This document shows positions 24,650 to 32,245 of a stretch of DNA of 35,403 nt, one piece after another. The notes below the pieces were generated by a model. The model did not search any database. It was not told the DNA's origin and saw only the letters and a program-made list of their open reading frames with translations. The stretch is taken from contig SVAH01000014.1 in the NCBI GenBank assembly GCA_015059485.1, positions 1-35,403 on the forward strand, written 5' to 3'. This stretch comes from Bacillota bacterium. Lineage in GTDB: Bacteria > Bacillota_I > Bacilli_A > RF39 > UBA660. How positions within the stretch are numbered: position 1 is the first letter of the stretch; each line of letters opens with the position of its first letter. The translations under genes and the position numbers were made by a program.

Positions 24650-25933
24650 ATGAATAACTCTATAAAAAAATTAATTGAAGCATTAAAAAAAGAATTAGAA
24701 AGATTATTAGTAGTTGAAAAAGAAATAGAAGAATTTATGGCTTCACCCCAAAAAAAATTAGATATTTTTAGAGATAAAAAAGAACTTCTATTAGAATGCA
24801 AAATAGAGTTAAATAAAAAATATATAGATGCAACAGATTTTAAAAAAATATTAAATTCTGTTGAAACAATACCTGAAAAAATATTACAGTATAAATCTAT
24901 CATAGAATTTTTGGAAAGTTCTGATGAAGAATTAGTTGAAGCTTCTAAACTTTTCTTTTCTTTTGAACCAATTATAGAATTAAAAAATGTTAGTTTTAAA
25001 GAAAAAGAGTTATACGAAATATTTAATGAAGTAATGAAAAAAAATAAAATGATCTTGGATAAATCTAAGAAAAAAGTAGTTCTTTTAAATGAAAATAATT
25101 GTAGAATATTAGGAAATTTTAAATATGTAAAAAAAATATTAAATGAATATTCAATTGAAGAATTAGAAGAAATGTTGAAAAAGGCTAAAGTTGAGTTGCA
25201 ATATGAGGAATTACAAACTGTTAAAAACATAGAAAGAATGTTTGATAGTATCAAAACACATGTAGAAATAATAAAAGATTTCTTTCCACTTCAAGAAAAC
25301 TTAAAATCTGAAGATAAAAATAATAATGAAACAGTAAAAGAAATTATTGAATTTTTGGGTATGCCTGGAAAGTTTGCTGATTATTATATTTTTAAATATA
25401 AAGAAGATCTTAAAAATTTATCAAATGAAGAAAGAAAAGAAGTTACTAAAAAGATTATAATTGAACCAAAAGAAAAAGTTGAAAAATCAAAACAAGAAAA
25501 GAAAATATTAACAGATCAAGAATATAAAAAGATGATTAAAGAAATAAAAGATACAGTAAAATCATTGAAAGATGAAACGTGTGATTTATCATATGAAGAA
25601 ATAATAGAACTTGGTAAAAAATTAATACTAACTGGATATTGTGATGAACAAAATGCAATAGTATTAATGAATCAAGCAGGATTAAAAGAAAAAGAATTAA
25701 AAGAAAATCCAGTATTAGATTATATATCAATGTATGACAAATTATGTTTTTATGAAAATAAAGAATTTATATATGAAGAGTTAGAAAATATAAGAGAATG
25801 TATACAAAGTATGATGATATGTAGTGATGAAGATTATATTATATATAAAGAAATGATAGAAGAAGAAATGATAAAGATAAGAGAAAAATTATTTTATAAA
25901 GATGAATATGAAAGAAATTTAATAAGAAAGTAA
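24650..25933 (+). CDS. Uncharacterised helical, coiled-coil-rich protein
   Basis: The product is 427 aa with RBS AAAGGAAG. It is very rich in Lys, Glu, Leu and Ile and predicted almost entirely helical, with heptad-like stretches at the N-terminus (about 1-60) and near 170-210. There is no signal peptide, membrane helix, Walker motif or Cys cluster. A possible second domain runs from about 285 to the end (LTDQEYKKMIKEIKD; LSYEEIIELGKKLILTGYC). I do not recognise the family; it may be a cytoplasmic scaffold. It ends at a terminator shared with the convergent HD gene. Confidence 0.65.
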   Translation: MNNSIKKLIEALKKELERLLVVEKEIEEFMASPQKKLDIFRDKKELLLECKIELNKKYIDATDFKKILNSVETIPEKILQYKSIIEFLESSDEELVEASKLFFSFEPIIELKNVSFKEKELYEIFNEVMKKNKMILDKSKKKVVLLNENNCRILGNFKYVKKILNEYSIEELEEMLKKAKVELQYEELQTVKNIERMFDSIKTHVEIIKDFFPLQENLKSEDKNNNETVKEIIEFLGMPGKFADYYIFKYKEDLKNLSNEERKEVTKKIIIEPKEKVEKSKQEKKILTDQEYKKMIKEIKDTVKSLKDETCDLSYEEIIELGKKLILTGYCDEQNAIVLMNQAGLKEKELKENPVLDYISMYDKLCFYENKEFIYEELENIRECIQSMMICSDEDYIIYKEMIEEEMIKIREKLFYKDEYERNLIRK

Positions 25934-25958
25934 AAAAATGCAGGTTATGCATTTTTTT
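25934..25958. terminator. Terminator between the coiled-coil and HD genes
   Basis: AAAATGCA pairs with TGCATTTT (loop GGTTA), flanked by A and T runs, so it may act in both directions. It overlaps the end of the HD gene. Confidence 0.75.
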
Positions 25959-26511
25959 TAAGATTAATTTTATGATAATTATCATCTGATAATATATTAT
26001 TAATAGAGTGGATAATATCATCAAGAATTATTTGCTCATTTTCATTTAATTTTCTACTTAATAATAATGTTTCTAAAATTTCGGATGTTTCATTTAAATA
26101 TGTTTTTCTAAAATTTTCATCAGCATTTACTGTATCTCTAACATTATAAAGCCTATCACAAAGTTTAACACATAAAGCATCATCAGACATCAAAGACATT
26201 TTTAAACCTAGATAGTTTACTTTTCCAAGTTTTTCTTTTTGTATAGAATCATTTGTTAATTCATAAACTAAATTTGCAACATCATCCCCAAATATTTTTT
26301 TTATTTCATCAATGCTTGTGTTTGTATCTTCAACAACATCATGTAGTAGTGCAACAATTTCAAGTAATTCATAGTTATCTAAATTTTTTAAATAGAAATT
26401 TACATAATTACAAACACCAATTGGATGAGTAATGTACTCAGCATTAGAACCTTTTCTATACTGTCCTTTGTGTTTTTTAATTGCATATTTTAATGCAAAA
26501 GTCTTATTCAC
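25945..26511 (-). CDS. HD-domain (p)ppGpp hydrolase-like protein (MESH1/SAH type)
   Basis: The product is 188 aa, only slightly larger than single-domain small alarmone hydrolases. It carries the RelA/SpoT HD order: RKGSNAEYITHPIGV (His29), LLHDVVEDT (His57-Asp58, Glu61-Asp62), and CVKLCDRLYNVRDT (the KLADRLHNMRT equivalent). There is no synthetase, TGS or ACT domain. Expected reaction: Mn-dependent removal of the 3' pyrophosphate from (p)ppGpp. The C-terminal 40 residues are extra. Single gene, RBS GGTGAT. Confidence 0.85.
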   Translation of the reverse strand: MNKTFALKYAIKKHKGQYRKGSNAEYITHPIGVCNYVNFYLKNLDNYELLEIVALLHDVVEDTNTSIDEIKKIFGDDVANLVYELTNDSIQKEKLGKVNYLGLKMSLMSDDALCVKLCDRLYNVRDTVNADENFRKTYLNETSEILETLLLSRKLNENEQIILDDIIHSINNILSDDNYHKINLKKNA

Positions 26512-26592
26512 TATATCACCAACCCTTACTTGAATTATAAAATGAATAATAATATAATGTAAATATCAAATTAATTAGAAAGTGGTATTTTT

Positions 26593-27258
26593 ATGATAAA
26601 TAATGATTGGGATGAAAAATTGAAAATAGTATTTGAAGGAGATGGATTTAAAAAATTTTATCAAATCGTAGAAAAAGAATATAAAAATAATATTATATTT
26701 CCTCCTAAAGATTATATTTTTAATGCATTAAAGTTAACGCCTTATAAGGATGTTAAGGTTGTAATAGTTGGTCAGGATCCTTATCATGGAGAAGGTGAGG
26801 CACATGGGCTTTCATTTTCTGTTCAAAAGGGAATTAAAATCCCACCATCACTTAAAAATATATATAAAGAATTAAAAGATGATTTAAATATAGAGCCATA
26901 TGAATATGGTGACTTAACTAAATGGGCAAAAGAAGGGGTACTTTTACTTAATGCAGTGCTAACAGTAAAAAAAGATACACCAGCGTCTCATAGAAAACTG
27001 GGATGGGAAAGGTTAACAGATTATATAATTAAAGTTCTAAATAATAAAGAAGAGCCAGTAGTATTTATATTATGGGGAAATTTTGCCAAAGAAAAGAAAA
27101 AATATATTACTAATCCAAAACATTTAGTAATTGAATCAGCACATCCATCTCCATTTTCAGCAAGATATGGATTTTTTGGAAGTAAGCCTTTTTCAAAAAC
27201 AAATGAGTTTTTAAAAAAGAATAATATAAAACCAATTGATTGGAATTTAAAAGAGTAG
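26593..27258 (+). CDS. ung: Uracil-DNA glycosylase, family 1
   Basis: The product is 221 aa, standard for Ung. Catalytic water-activating motif VGQDPYHG (Asp62), uracil-binding LLLNAVLTV, and the minor-groove loop HPSPFSARYGFFGSKPFS. It removes uracil from DNA to start base excision repair. Starts at an ATG after AAAGTGGT. The terminator overlaps its stop codon. Confidence 0.98.
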   Translation: MINNDWDEKLKIVFEGDGFKKFYQIVEKEYKNNIIFPPKDYIFNALKLTPYKDVKVVIVGQDPYHGEGEAHGLSFSVQKGIKIPPSLKNIYKELKDDLNIEPYEYGDLTKWAKEGVLLLNAVLTVKKDTPASHRKLGWERLTDYIIKVLNNKEEPVVFILWGNFAKEKKKYITNPKHLVIESAHPSPFSARYGFFGSKPFSKTNEFLKKNNIKPIDWNLKE

Positions 27259-27274
27259 CAACTGCTACTCTTAT
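27251..27274. terminator. Bidirectional terminator between ung and lemA
   Basis: A perfect 10-bp inverted repeat (AAGAGTAGCA, loop AC) overlaps the ung stop and is followed by a T-rich stretch. Confidence 0.7.
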
Positions 27275-27811
27275 TTATATTTTAAAATCAGTATAAACAT
27301 TATCATTCATATCTTTACCATCAAAAAAAGGTTTTATTTTCATATGATTTATTTTAGCAACAATATTTGAAGGAAATTTTCTAATATATCCATTTAGTTC
27401 ATTAGTGTTTTTATTATAGTATTCAGTAGCAGCAGTAATTTTTTCATCACTTTCTTTAATGTTTATAAATATTTCTTTCAAATCTTTATTATTTTCAAGT
27501 TCTTTATAATCACCCTTAAATTTTAATAATAAATTAAATCCGTTTTTAAGTTTTCTATCCATTTCAAAATTCGTTATTGTATCACTTTTAACATTAATAT
27601 ACTCTTTAAAATATTCTTTATTATCTTTAAGTACATTTTTAACTATATTATCAGCCTTAACGAGTAAATCATATCTATCTCTTAATGTATCATCAATAAT
27701 TCCTTCAGACTGTTCAATTTTGGTTTTTAGATATTGCATTTTATTATAGTTTATAATGTAAATAATTCCAAGTATACAGGCAACTATAAGTATAATTAAA
27801 AAGATTGTCAT
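27275..27811 (-). CDS. LemA family protein
   Basis: The product is 178 aa, typical length. One N-terminal membrane helix (about 2-22) is followed by YNKMQYLKTKIEQS, long helices, and the family signature EYYNKNTNELNGYIRKFPSNIVA with a MKIKPFF end. LemA proteins are membrane-anchored helical-bundle proteins whose function is poorly defined. Monocistronic and convergent with ung. Confidence 0.9.
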   Translation of the reverse strand: MTIFLIILIVACILGIIYIINYNKMQYLKTKIEQSEGIIDDTLRDRYDLLVKADNIVKNVLKDNKEYFKEYINVKSDTITNFEMDRKLKNGFNLLLKFKGDYKELENNKDLKEIFINIKESDEKITAATEYYNKNTNELNGYIRKFPSNIVAKINHMKIKPFFDGKDMNDNVYTDFKI

Positions 27812-27885
27812 TTAATCACATCCTATTCTAAATAAATTATATCATTAAATTTAGTAATTTGGTATAATAAGTTTATGGTGATAAA

Positions 27886-28386
27886 ATGAAATATGATTTA
27901 CAAACAATTGCTGTTGGCCCACTTATGGAGAATTGTTATATATTAACAATTGATAATAATACCTATTTAATCGATCCAGGAGATGAAGAGAAAAAAATTG
28001 AAAAATATTTACATAATAAAAAAATCACTGCAATTTTAGTTACTCATCATCATTTTGATCATGTGGGAGCATTAGAATATTTTGAAAAAAAGTACAATTT
28101 GGAACATAATAATTATAATGATGATAATTTTGAAATAATAAAGAATCCTGGACATTCTTCTGATTCAATAAGTTTTTATTTTAAAAATTTAAATATAATG
28201 TTTTGTGGTGACTTTATTTTTAAAAATTCTATAGGTAGAATGGATTTGCCAACTGGTAATGAAAATGAAATGAAAAAAAGTCTAGAGATGATAAGTAATT
28301 ATGATGATAATATAGTTTTGTATCCAGGGCATGGCGATAAAACGACACTTGGAAAAGAAAAAAATAATTTCAAATATTATTTTTAA
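27886..28386 (+). CDS. Small metallo-beta-lactamase-fold hydrolase (glyoxalase II-like)
   Basis: The product is 166 aa, shorter than the usual 200-210. It has THHHFDH (53-59), the PGHSSDSI His, a metal-bridging Asp in FCGDFIF, and the last His in LYPGHGDKT. All metal ligands are present, so the short length reflects loop loss rather than decay. It belongs to the YqgX/GloB-like group, which often hydrolyses thioesters. Start ATG follows GGTGAT. It overlaps the convergent GerQ-like gene by 4 nt. Confidence 0.88.
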   Translation: MKYDLQTIAVGPLMENCYILTIDNNTYLIDPGDEEKKIEKYLHNKKITAILVTHHHFDHVGALEYFEKKYNLEHNNYNDDNFEIIKNPGHSSDSISFYFKNLNIMFCGDFIFKNSIGRMDLPTGNENEMKKSLEMISNYDDNIVLYPGHGDKTTLGKEKNNFKYYF

Positions 28387-28709
28387 TTAATTTTTTCCAT
28401 AAATTCAATATAATTAATATTCTCAGGTTTTAATATGTACCAAGAACCATTATTAGGATCTGATATTATTAAAAAGTCTTTATATGAATTTTCAAGTATT
28501 CCTTCAATTGTTTTATTTTTCCATTCAGAATCATTATCAAATGACAAATATAGTTTCATTTTTTTTCCTTTATTTATTTTTAAAATATTTTCAAATGATA
28601 TTTGTTCATTTGGAGTAATATTGTAATAATTATTTTGACGAGGATATTCTTTAATATCTTCGTTAGTTACTGTTGGAAAAGTTGGATTTTGAAAATAACT
28701 TCCATTCAT
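28383..28709 (-). CDS. gerQ: GerQ-like spore-coat protein
   Basis: The product is 108 aa. The C-terminal about 70 residues follow the GerQ (YwdL) pattern: FENILKINKGKKMKLYLSF, WKNKTIEGILE, FLIISDPNNGSWYILKPENINYIEF. In Bacillus, GerQ is an inner-coat protein cross-linked by transglutaminase and needed for CwlJ localisation during germination. The N-terminal part is Asn/Tyr/Pro-rich, as in GerQ but shorter. RBS AAAGGAGG. Whether this organism sporulates is not shown by the window. Confidence 0.85.
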   Translation of the reverse strand: MNGSYFQNPTFPTVTNEDIKEYPRQNNYYNITPNEQISFENILKINKGKKMKLYLSFDNDSEWKNKTIEGILENSYKDFLIISDPNNGSWYILKPENINYIEFMEKIN

Positions 28710-28776
28710 GATTAATTCCTCCTTTATAAATAATATTATGAATTAAAATAAATTATTATATTTTTTAAATATTTTC

Positions 28777-28805
28777 TTGAATTAATAAATATAATTTGCT
28801 ATAAT
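28777..28805 (+). promoter_or_regulatory. Promoter of rpsF-ssb-rpsR
   Basis: TTGAAT (28777-28782), 17-bp spacer, perfect TATAAT (28800-28805). Transcription would start near 28812, at the base of the leader hairpin. Confidence 0.85.
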
Positions 28806-28810
28806 AGCTG

Positions 28811-28880
28811 CGAGTATTAACTAATACTCCTTGTTTCTTATTCGTTAAGAAACCATATAGACCATAAGGAGGTGGAAAAA
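28811..28880 (+). promoter_or_regulatory. Structured rpsF leader with anti-Shine-Dalgarno pairing
   Basis: Two perfect hairpins occur (GAGTATT/AATACTC at 28812-28829; GTTTCTT/AAGAAAC at 28833-28853). In addition, CTCCTT (28827-28832) is complementary to the RBS AAGGAG (28866-28871). The first hairpin and the RBS-masking helix share CTC, so they are mutually exclusive. This fits ribosomal-protein autoregulation, as known for S6-S18 leaders; the canonical protein-binding bulge was not confirmed. Confidence 0.65.
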
Positions 28881-28881
28881 A

Positions 28882-29181
28882 ATGAAAAAATATGAAATCA
28901 TGTTTATCGTTAAATCTACAATGGAAAGTGATGATATTAAGAAGACTGCTGATAATTTTCAAAAAATCATTACTGATTATAAATCAAAAGTTGTAGAATT
29001 TAAAGAATTAGGTGAAAAGAAATTAGCTTATCCAATTAGTAAAGAAATTAATGGATATTACTATGTAATGACTGTTGAAGCTTCAGTTGATGCTATTAAT
29101 GAATTTGATCGTAAGGCAACACTAGAAGAAAAAGGTGGAAATTTACTAAGACATTTAATCATTAAATTAGATGAGGAGTAA
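28882..29181 (+). CDS. rpsF: 30S ribosomal protein S6
   Basis: The product is 99 aa, normal for S6. It begins KKYEIMFIVKSTMES and contains the GEKKLAYPISKEINGYYYVM core and LRHLIIKLDEE end. S6 pairs with S18 on the 30S platform. First gene of the conserved rpsF-ssb-rpsR operon; 6 nt separate it from ssb. Confidence 0.98.
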   Translation: MKKYEIMFIVKSTMESDDIKKTADNFQKIITDYKSKVVEFKELGEKKLAYPISKEINGYYYVMTVEASVDAINEFDRKATLEEKGGNLLRHLIIKLDEE

Positions 29182-29187
29182 TTAAAT

Positions 29188-29643
29188 ATGAATAGAGTAA
29201 TATTAATAGGAAGACTTGCAAGGGATCCAGAAATGCGTACTACTAGTAGTGGAATTGCAATGACTAGATTTACACTTGCTGTATCTAGACCATTTAATTC
29301 TCAAGATGGAAAAGACGCAACAGATTTTATTAGCTGCGTTGTATGGAGAAGACAAGCAGAAAATGTTGCAAAATATTGTACTAAAGGAAGTCAAGTTGCT
29401 ATAGAAGGTAGAATTCAAACTGGCAGCTATGATGCACAAGATGGTACGAAGAGATATACAACAGATGTCGTATGTGATAATGTAACATTCTTAGGATCTA
29501 GAAGTAGTAGTAATTCAGGATATACTCCAGATGAGCCTTCTCAAATGGATGCAACTGATATACCAACAACAGACGTATCAGAAGATCCATTTAAAGATTT
29601 TGGTGATGAAATCGCTTTAAGTGATGATGATTTACCATTCTAA
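29188..29643 (+). CDS. ssb: Single-stranded DNA-binding protein
   Basis: The product is 151 aa. The OB-fold begins MNRVILIGRLARDPEMR and contains FISCVVWRRQAENVAKY and VAIEGRIQTGSYD. A short acidic linker leads to the protein-interaction tip DDDLPF at the very C-terminus. Standard position between rpsF and rpsR. Confidence 0.98.
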   Translation: MNRVILIGRLARDPEMRTTSSGIAMTRFTLAVSRPFNSQDGKDATDFISCVVWRRQAENVAKYCTKGSQVAIEGRIQTGSYDAQDGTKRYTTDVVCDNVTFLGSRSSSNSGYTPDEPSQMDATDIPTTDVSEDPFKDFGDEIALSDDDLPF

Positions 29644-29660
29644 TGAAAGGAGAATAGATC

Positions 29661-29876
29661 ATGGCTGAATTTTATAGAAAAAAGAAAAAAATATGTCAAA
29701 TGTGTGCTGGAAAAAGTGTTGATTATAAAGATGTTATGATTATTAATAAATATATTAATGAAAAAGGCAAAATAATGCCAAGAAGAATGACTGGAGCTTG
29801 TTCTAAACATCAAAGACACATTGCACAACAAATTAAATATGCAAGATTTATGGCTTTAATACCATATGTAAAATAA
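29661..29876 (+). CDS. rpsR: 30S ribosomal protein S18 (zinc-type)
   Basis: The product is 71 aa. It contains CQMC and a later Cys-x-x-His (ACSKH), the zinc-binding C+ form, and the MPRRMTGACSKHQRHIAQQIKYARFMALIPY core. RBS AAAGGAG. The terminator overlaps its stop codon. Confidence 0.98.
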   Translation: MAEFYRKKKKICQMCAGKSVDYKDVMIINKYINEKGKIMPRRMTGACSKHQRHIAQQIKYARFMALIPYVK

Positions 29877-29900
29877 TCAGGAAAACCTGATTTTTTTTTA
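29875..29900 (+). terminator. Terminator of rpsF-ssb-rpsR
   Basis: AATCAGG pairs with CCTGATT (loop AAAA), followed by eight or more T residues. Confidence 0.85.
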
Positions 29901-29955
29901 CTTTTTTTATTTGTATAAATATGATAGAATATCCTTATAAAGGAGGCAATTTATC

Positions 29956-30078
29956 ATGACAAAAAGTAATTTTAAACAATTATGCACATCACTAACTATT
30001 AGTTTATGTCATGATGTTGCCATGATTAACTTAGAGAAAAATAAACGATGTTGCAGTTTATATCAAAAGAAAAAATAA
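29956..30078 (+). CDS. Short Cys-containing ORF upstream of cysS (possible leader peptide)
   Basis: A 40-codon ORF starts at an ATG preceded by a strong AAAGGAGG 7 nt upstream, much better than the RBS of cysS itself. It encodes four Cys (codons 10, 18, 32 and 33, the last two adjacent), in a window where Cys is rare. It has a Lys-rich end and no similarity I recognise. It sits alone between the rpsR terminator and cysS, 28 nt before the latter. A hairpin TCATG/CATGA lies mid-ORF. The arrangement suggests a Cys-sensing leader peptide; an independent small protein is the alternative. Confidence 0.6.
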   Translation: MTKSNFKQLCTSLTISLCHDVAMINLEKNKRCCSLYQKKK

Positions 30079-30106
30079 AAAAATAAAATAGAATGGAATG
30101 ATATAA

Positions 30107-31495
30107 ATGAGAATATATAATACTTTAACAAAAAAAATAGAAGAGTTTATTCCTAATGAAGAAGGAAAAGTAAAAATGTATACATGTGGCCCAACAGTAT
30201 ATCATTATGCACATATAGGTAATATGAGAAATTACTTAGGCCATGATTTTTTAGAAAAAACACTTAGATACTTAGGATATGATGTTACACGTGCTATGAA
30301 TATAACTGATGTAGGTCATTTAACATCAGATTCAGATTCTGGTGATGACAGGATGGTATCTAGTGCTAAAAAAGAACATAAAACTGTCATGGATATAGCT
30401 AAGTTTTATACTGATGAGTTTTTTAAAGATTTTAAATTAGTAAATTGTAAAATGCCTGAAATAGTTTCTCCAGCTACTGATAATATTGATATGTATATTA
30501 GAATGATTACTAAGTTATTAGAAGATGGATATGCTTATCAAGCTGGTGGAAATGTTTATTTTGATGTTAGTAAATTAGATGATTATTATAAACTTACAAA
30601 TCATAAGATAGATGATATGGTAGTTGGTGTACGTGAAGGTGTTGAATATGATAACGCTAAACGTAATCAAGCAGATTTTGCTTTATGGTTTACTAAATCT
30701 AAATTTGATGAACAAGAATTAAAATGGGATTCTCCATTTGGAACAGGATATCCAGGATGGCATATAGAATGTTCTGGTATATCAATTAAATATTTAGGAG
30801 AATACTTAGATATACATGGTGGTGGAGTAGATAATATATTTCCACATCACACTAATGAGATTGCTCAATCAGAAAGTTATCTAGGACATAAATGGTGTAA
30901 TTATTGGTTTCATAATGAACATTTAATGGATGAAACTGGTAAGATGTCTAAATCAAAAGGTGCAACATTAACTGTAAGTGTATTAAAAGAAAAAGGATAT
31001 AATCCTCTTGCATATAGATTTATGTGCTTGCAATCTCATTATAGAAAGCAAATAGTATTTACTTATGATTCATTAGATCAAGCAGAAAATGCTTATAAAA
31101 AATTATTATCTAAAATAGAATCTATAAAAGAAGAGGGAGAATTAGATAATAGTAAATTTGATGAATATAATAATAAATTTAAAGAACAACTTGAAAACGA
31201 TTTGAATACCGCTAATGCAATTACTTTATTATATGATGTATTAAAAGATAGTGAATTAAATGACAAAACAAAACTGGAGTTAATTAAATCATTTGATACA
31301 GTATTGAGTTTAGATTTAATTCAAGAAAAAGTTCAAAGAGAAGATCATGATGAAATTATGAAAAAAATAGAAGAAAGAAACAAAGCAAAGAAAAATAAAG
31401 ATTTCGAATTAGCAGATAAAATAAGAAATGAATTATTAGAGCAGGGAATTATGCTTGTTGATAGTCGAGAAGGAACAACATATAAAGAGGTATAA
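30107..31495 (+). CDS. cysS: Cysteine--tRNA ligase
   Basis: The product is 462 aa, normal length. Class I motifs are HIGN (36-39) and KMSKSKG; zinc-ligand Cys27 (YTCGPTVY) and the GWHIECSG and GGGVDNIFPHH segments are present. The C-terminal DALR-type helical domain is complete. No T-box leader is present upstream; a 40-aa Cys-containing ORF occupies that place. The RBS is weak (GGAATGAT). The next gene starts 3 nt after the stop. Confidence 0.98.
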   Translation: MRIYNTLTKKIEEFIPNEEGKVKMYTCGPTVYHYAHIGNMRNYLGHDFLEKTLRYLGYDVTRAMNITDVGHLTSDSDSGDDRMVSSAKKEHKTVMDIAKFYTDEFFKDFKLVNCKMPEIVSPATDNIDMYIRMITKLLEDGYAYQAGGNVYFDVSKLDDYYKLTNHKIDDMVVGVREGVEYDNAKRNQADFALWFTKSKFDEQELKWDSPFGTGYPGWHIECSGISIKYLGEYLDIHGGGVDNIFPHHTNEIAQSESYLGHKWCNYWFHNEHLMDETGKMSKSKGATLTVSVLKEKGYNPLAYRFMCLQSHYRKQIVFTYDSLDQAENAYKKLLSKIESIKEEGELDNSKFDEYNNKFKEQLENDLNTANAITLLYDVLKDSELNDKTKLELIKSFDTVLSLDLIQEKVQREDHDEIMKKIEERNKAKKNKDFELADKIRNELLEQGIMLVDSREGTTYKEV

Positions 31496-31497
31496 AA

Positions 31498-32163
31498 ATG
31501 GATTTATCAATTTTCTTGTGTTTATTAATTGTGCCTGTAATGGCTCTTGTAATGATAATAAAAAATTATAATAAATGTAAAAATATAATAAATGAGAATA
31601 ATCTTTGTGGAGTAGAAATTGCACATAGAATATTAGAAAAAAATAAATTGGATAATATTTATGTTGTTGAAATATTGAACTCATTAAATGATCATTATGA
31701 TAGCAAACGTAAAGTTATAAGATTATCAAAAGAAATATTTAATGAAAATTCAATGACATCTTTAGTTATATCTGCACAACAATGTGCATATGCTATCCAA
31801 GATAAGAATAATTACTCATTATTTAAAATAAGATGTTTATTAGAAAAAATAATTAAGGCATTTATTATTCTTTCATACATATTATTTTTACTTGGATTAT
31901 TTGCTAATATGACAGATGCAATAAATTTAGGAATTGCTTTAATATCAATTTGCTTAATATATGAATTGTTAATGCTACCTGTAGAGTTTAAGGCAAATAA
32001 AATAGCTTTAAGTGAATTAAAAAAATTAAAAATAATTGAAAAAAGTGAAGAAGAAATAGTTTCAAGGCTACTTAGAACTATGAGTTTTAAATATGTTGCA
32101 AGTATAATAACGTCATTAGTAGATCTAATAAAATATATTATGTCATTAATAGTAGAAAATTAA
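31498..32163 (+). CDS. Catalytically degenerate YugP-type zinc metallopeptidase family protein
   Basis: The product is 221 aa and follows the YugP/peptidase_M membrane family: N-terminal membrane helix, then VEIAHRILEKNKLDNI, LNDHYDSKRKVIRLSKEIF and two central membrane helices (about 120-160). The expected HECGHA zinc motif reads QQCAYA (94-99), so both metal His and the general-base Glu are lost. The downstream LPVEFKANKIAL segment, which carries the third ligand Glu, is kept. This is therefore a probable pseudoenzyme. It is coupled to cysS (3-nt gap; its RBS lies in the cysS end). Confidence 0.85.
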   Translation: MDLSIFLCLLIVPVMALVMIIKNYNKCKNIINENNLCGVEIAHRILEKNKLDNIYVVEILNSLNDHYDSKRKVIRLSKEIFNENSMTSLVISAQQCAYAIQDKNNYSLFKIRCLLEKIIKAFIILSYILFLLGLFANMTDAINLGIALISICLIYELLMLPVEFKANKIALSELKKLKIIEKSEEEIVSRLLRTMSFKYVASIITSLVDLIKYIMSLIVEN

Positions 32164-32188
32164 GAACTTTATTGAAGTTCTTTTTTTT
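32162..32188 (+). terminator. Terminator of cysS operon
   Basis: AAGAACTT pairs with AAGTTCTT (loop TATTG), followed by eight T residues. Confidence 0.85.
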
Positions 32189-32222
32189 GAATAAATATTC
32201 AAATTTTCAAACAATATATACA

Positions 32223-32228
32223 TATAAT
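32223..32228 (+). promoter_or_regulatory. -10 element upstream of clpC
   Basis: A TATAAT hexamer lies 17 bp before the clpC start; no good -35 is evident, and no CIRCE or CtsR-type repeat was found. Confidence 0.35.
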
Positions 32229-32245
32229 TAAAAAGGAGGATTATA

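Noticed and set aside
24589..25254. 221-codon minus-strand ORF opposite the coiled-coil gene
   Set aside because: It is the Phe/Ser/Leu-rich complement of Lys/Glu codons, with no RBS or motif.
29880..30106. T-box riboswitch upstream of cysS
   Set aside because: No T-box AGGGTGGNACCGCG sequence or terminator is present in the leader.
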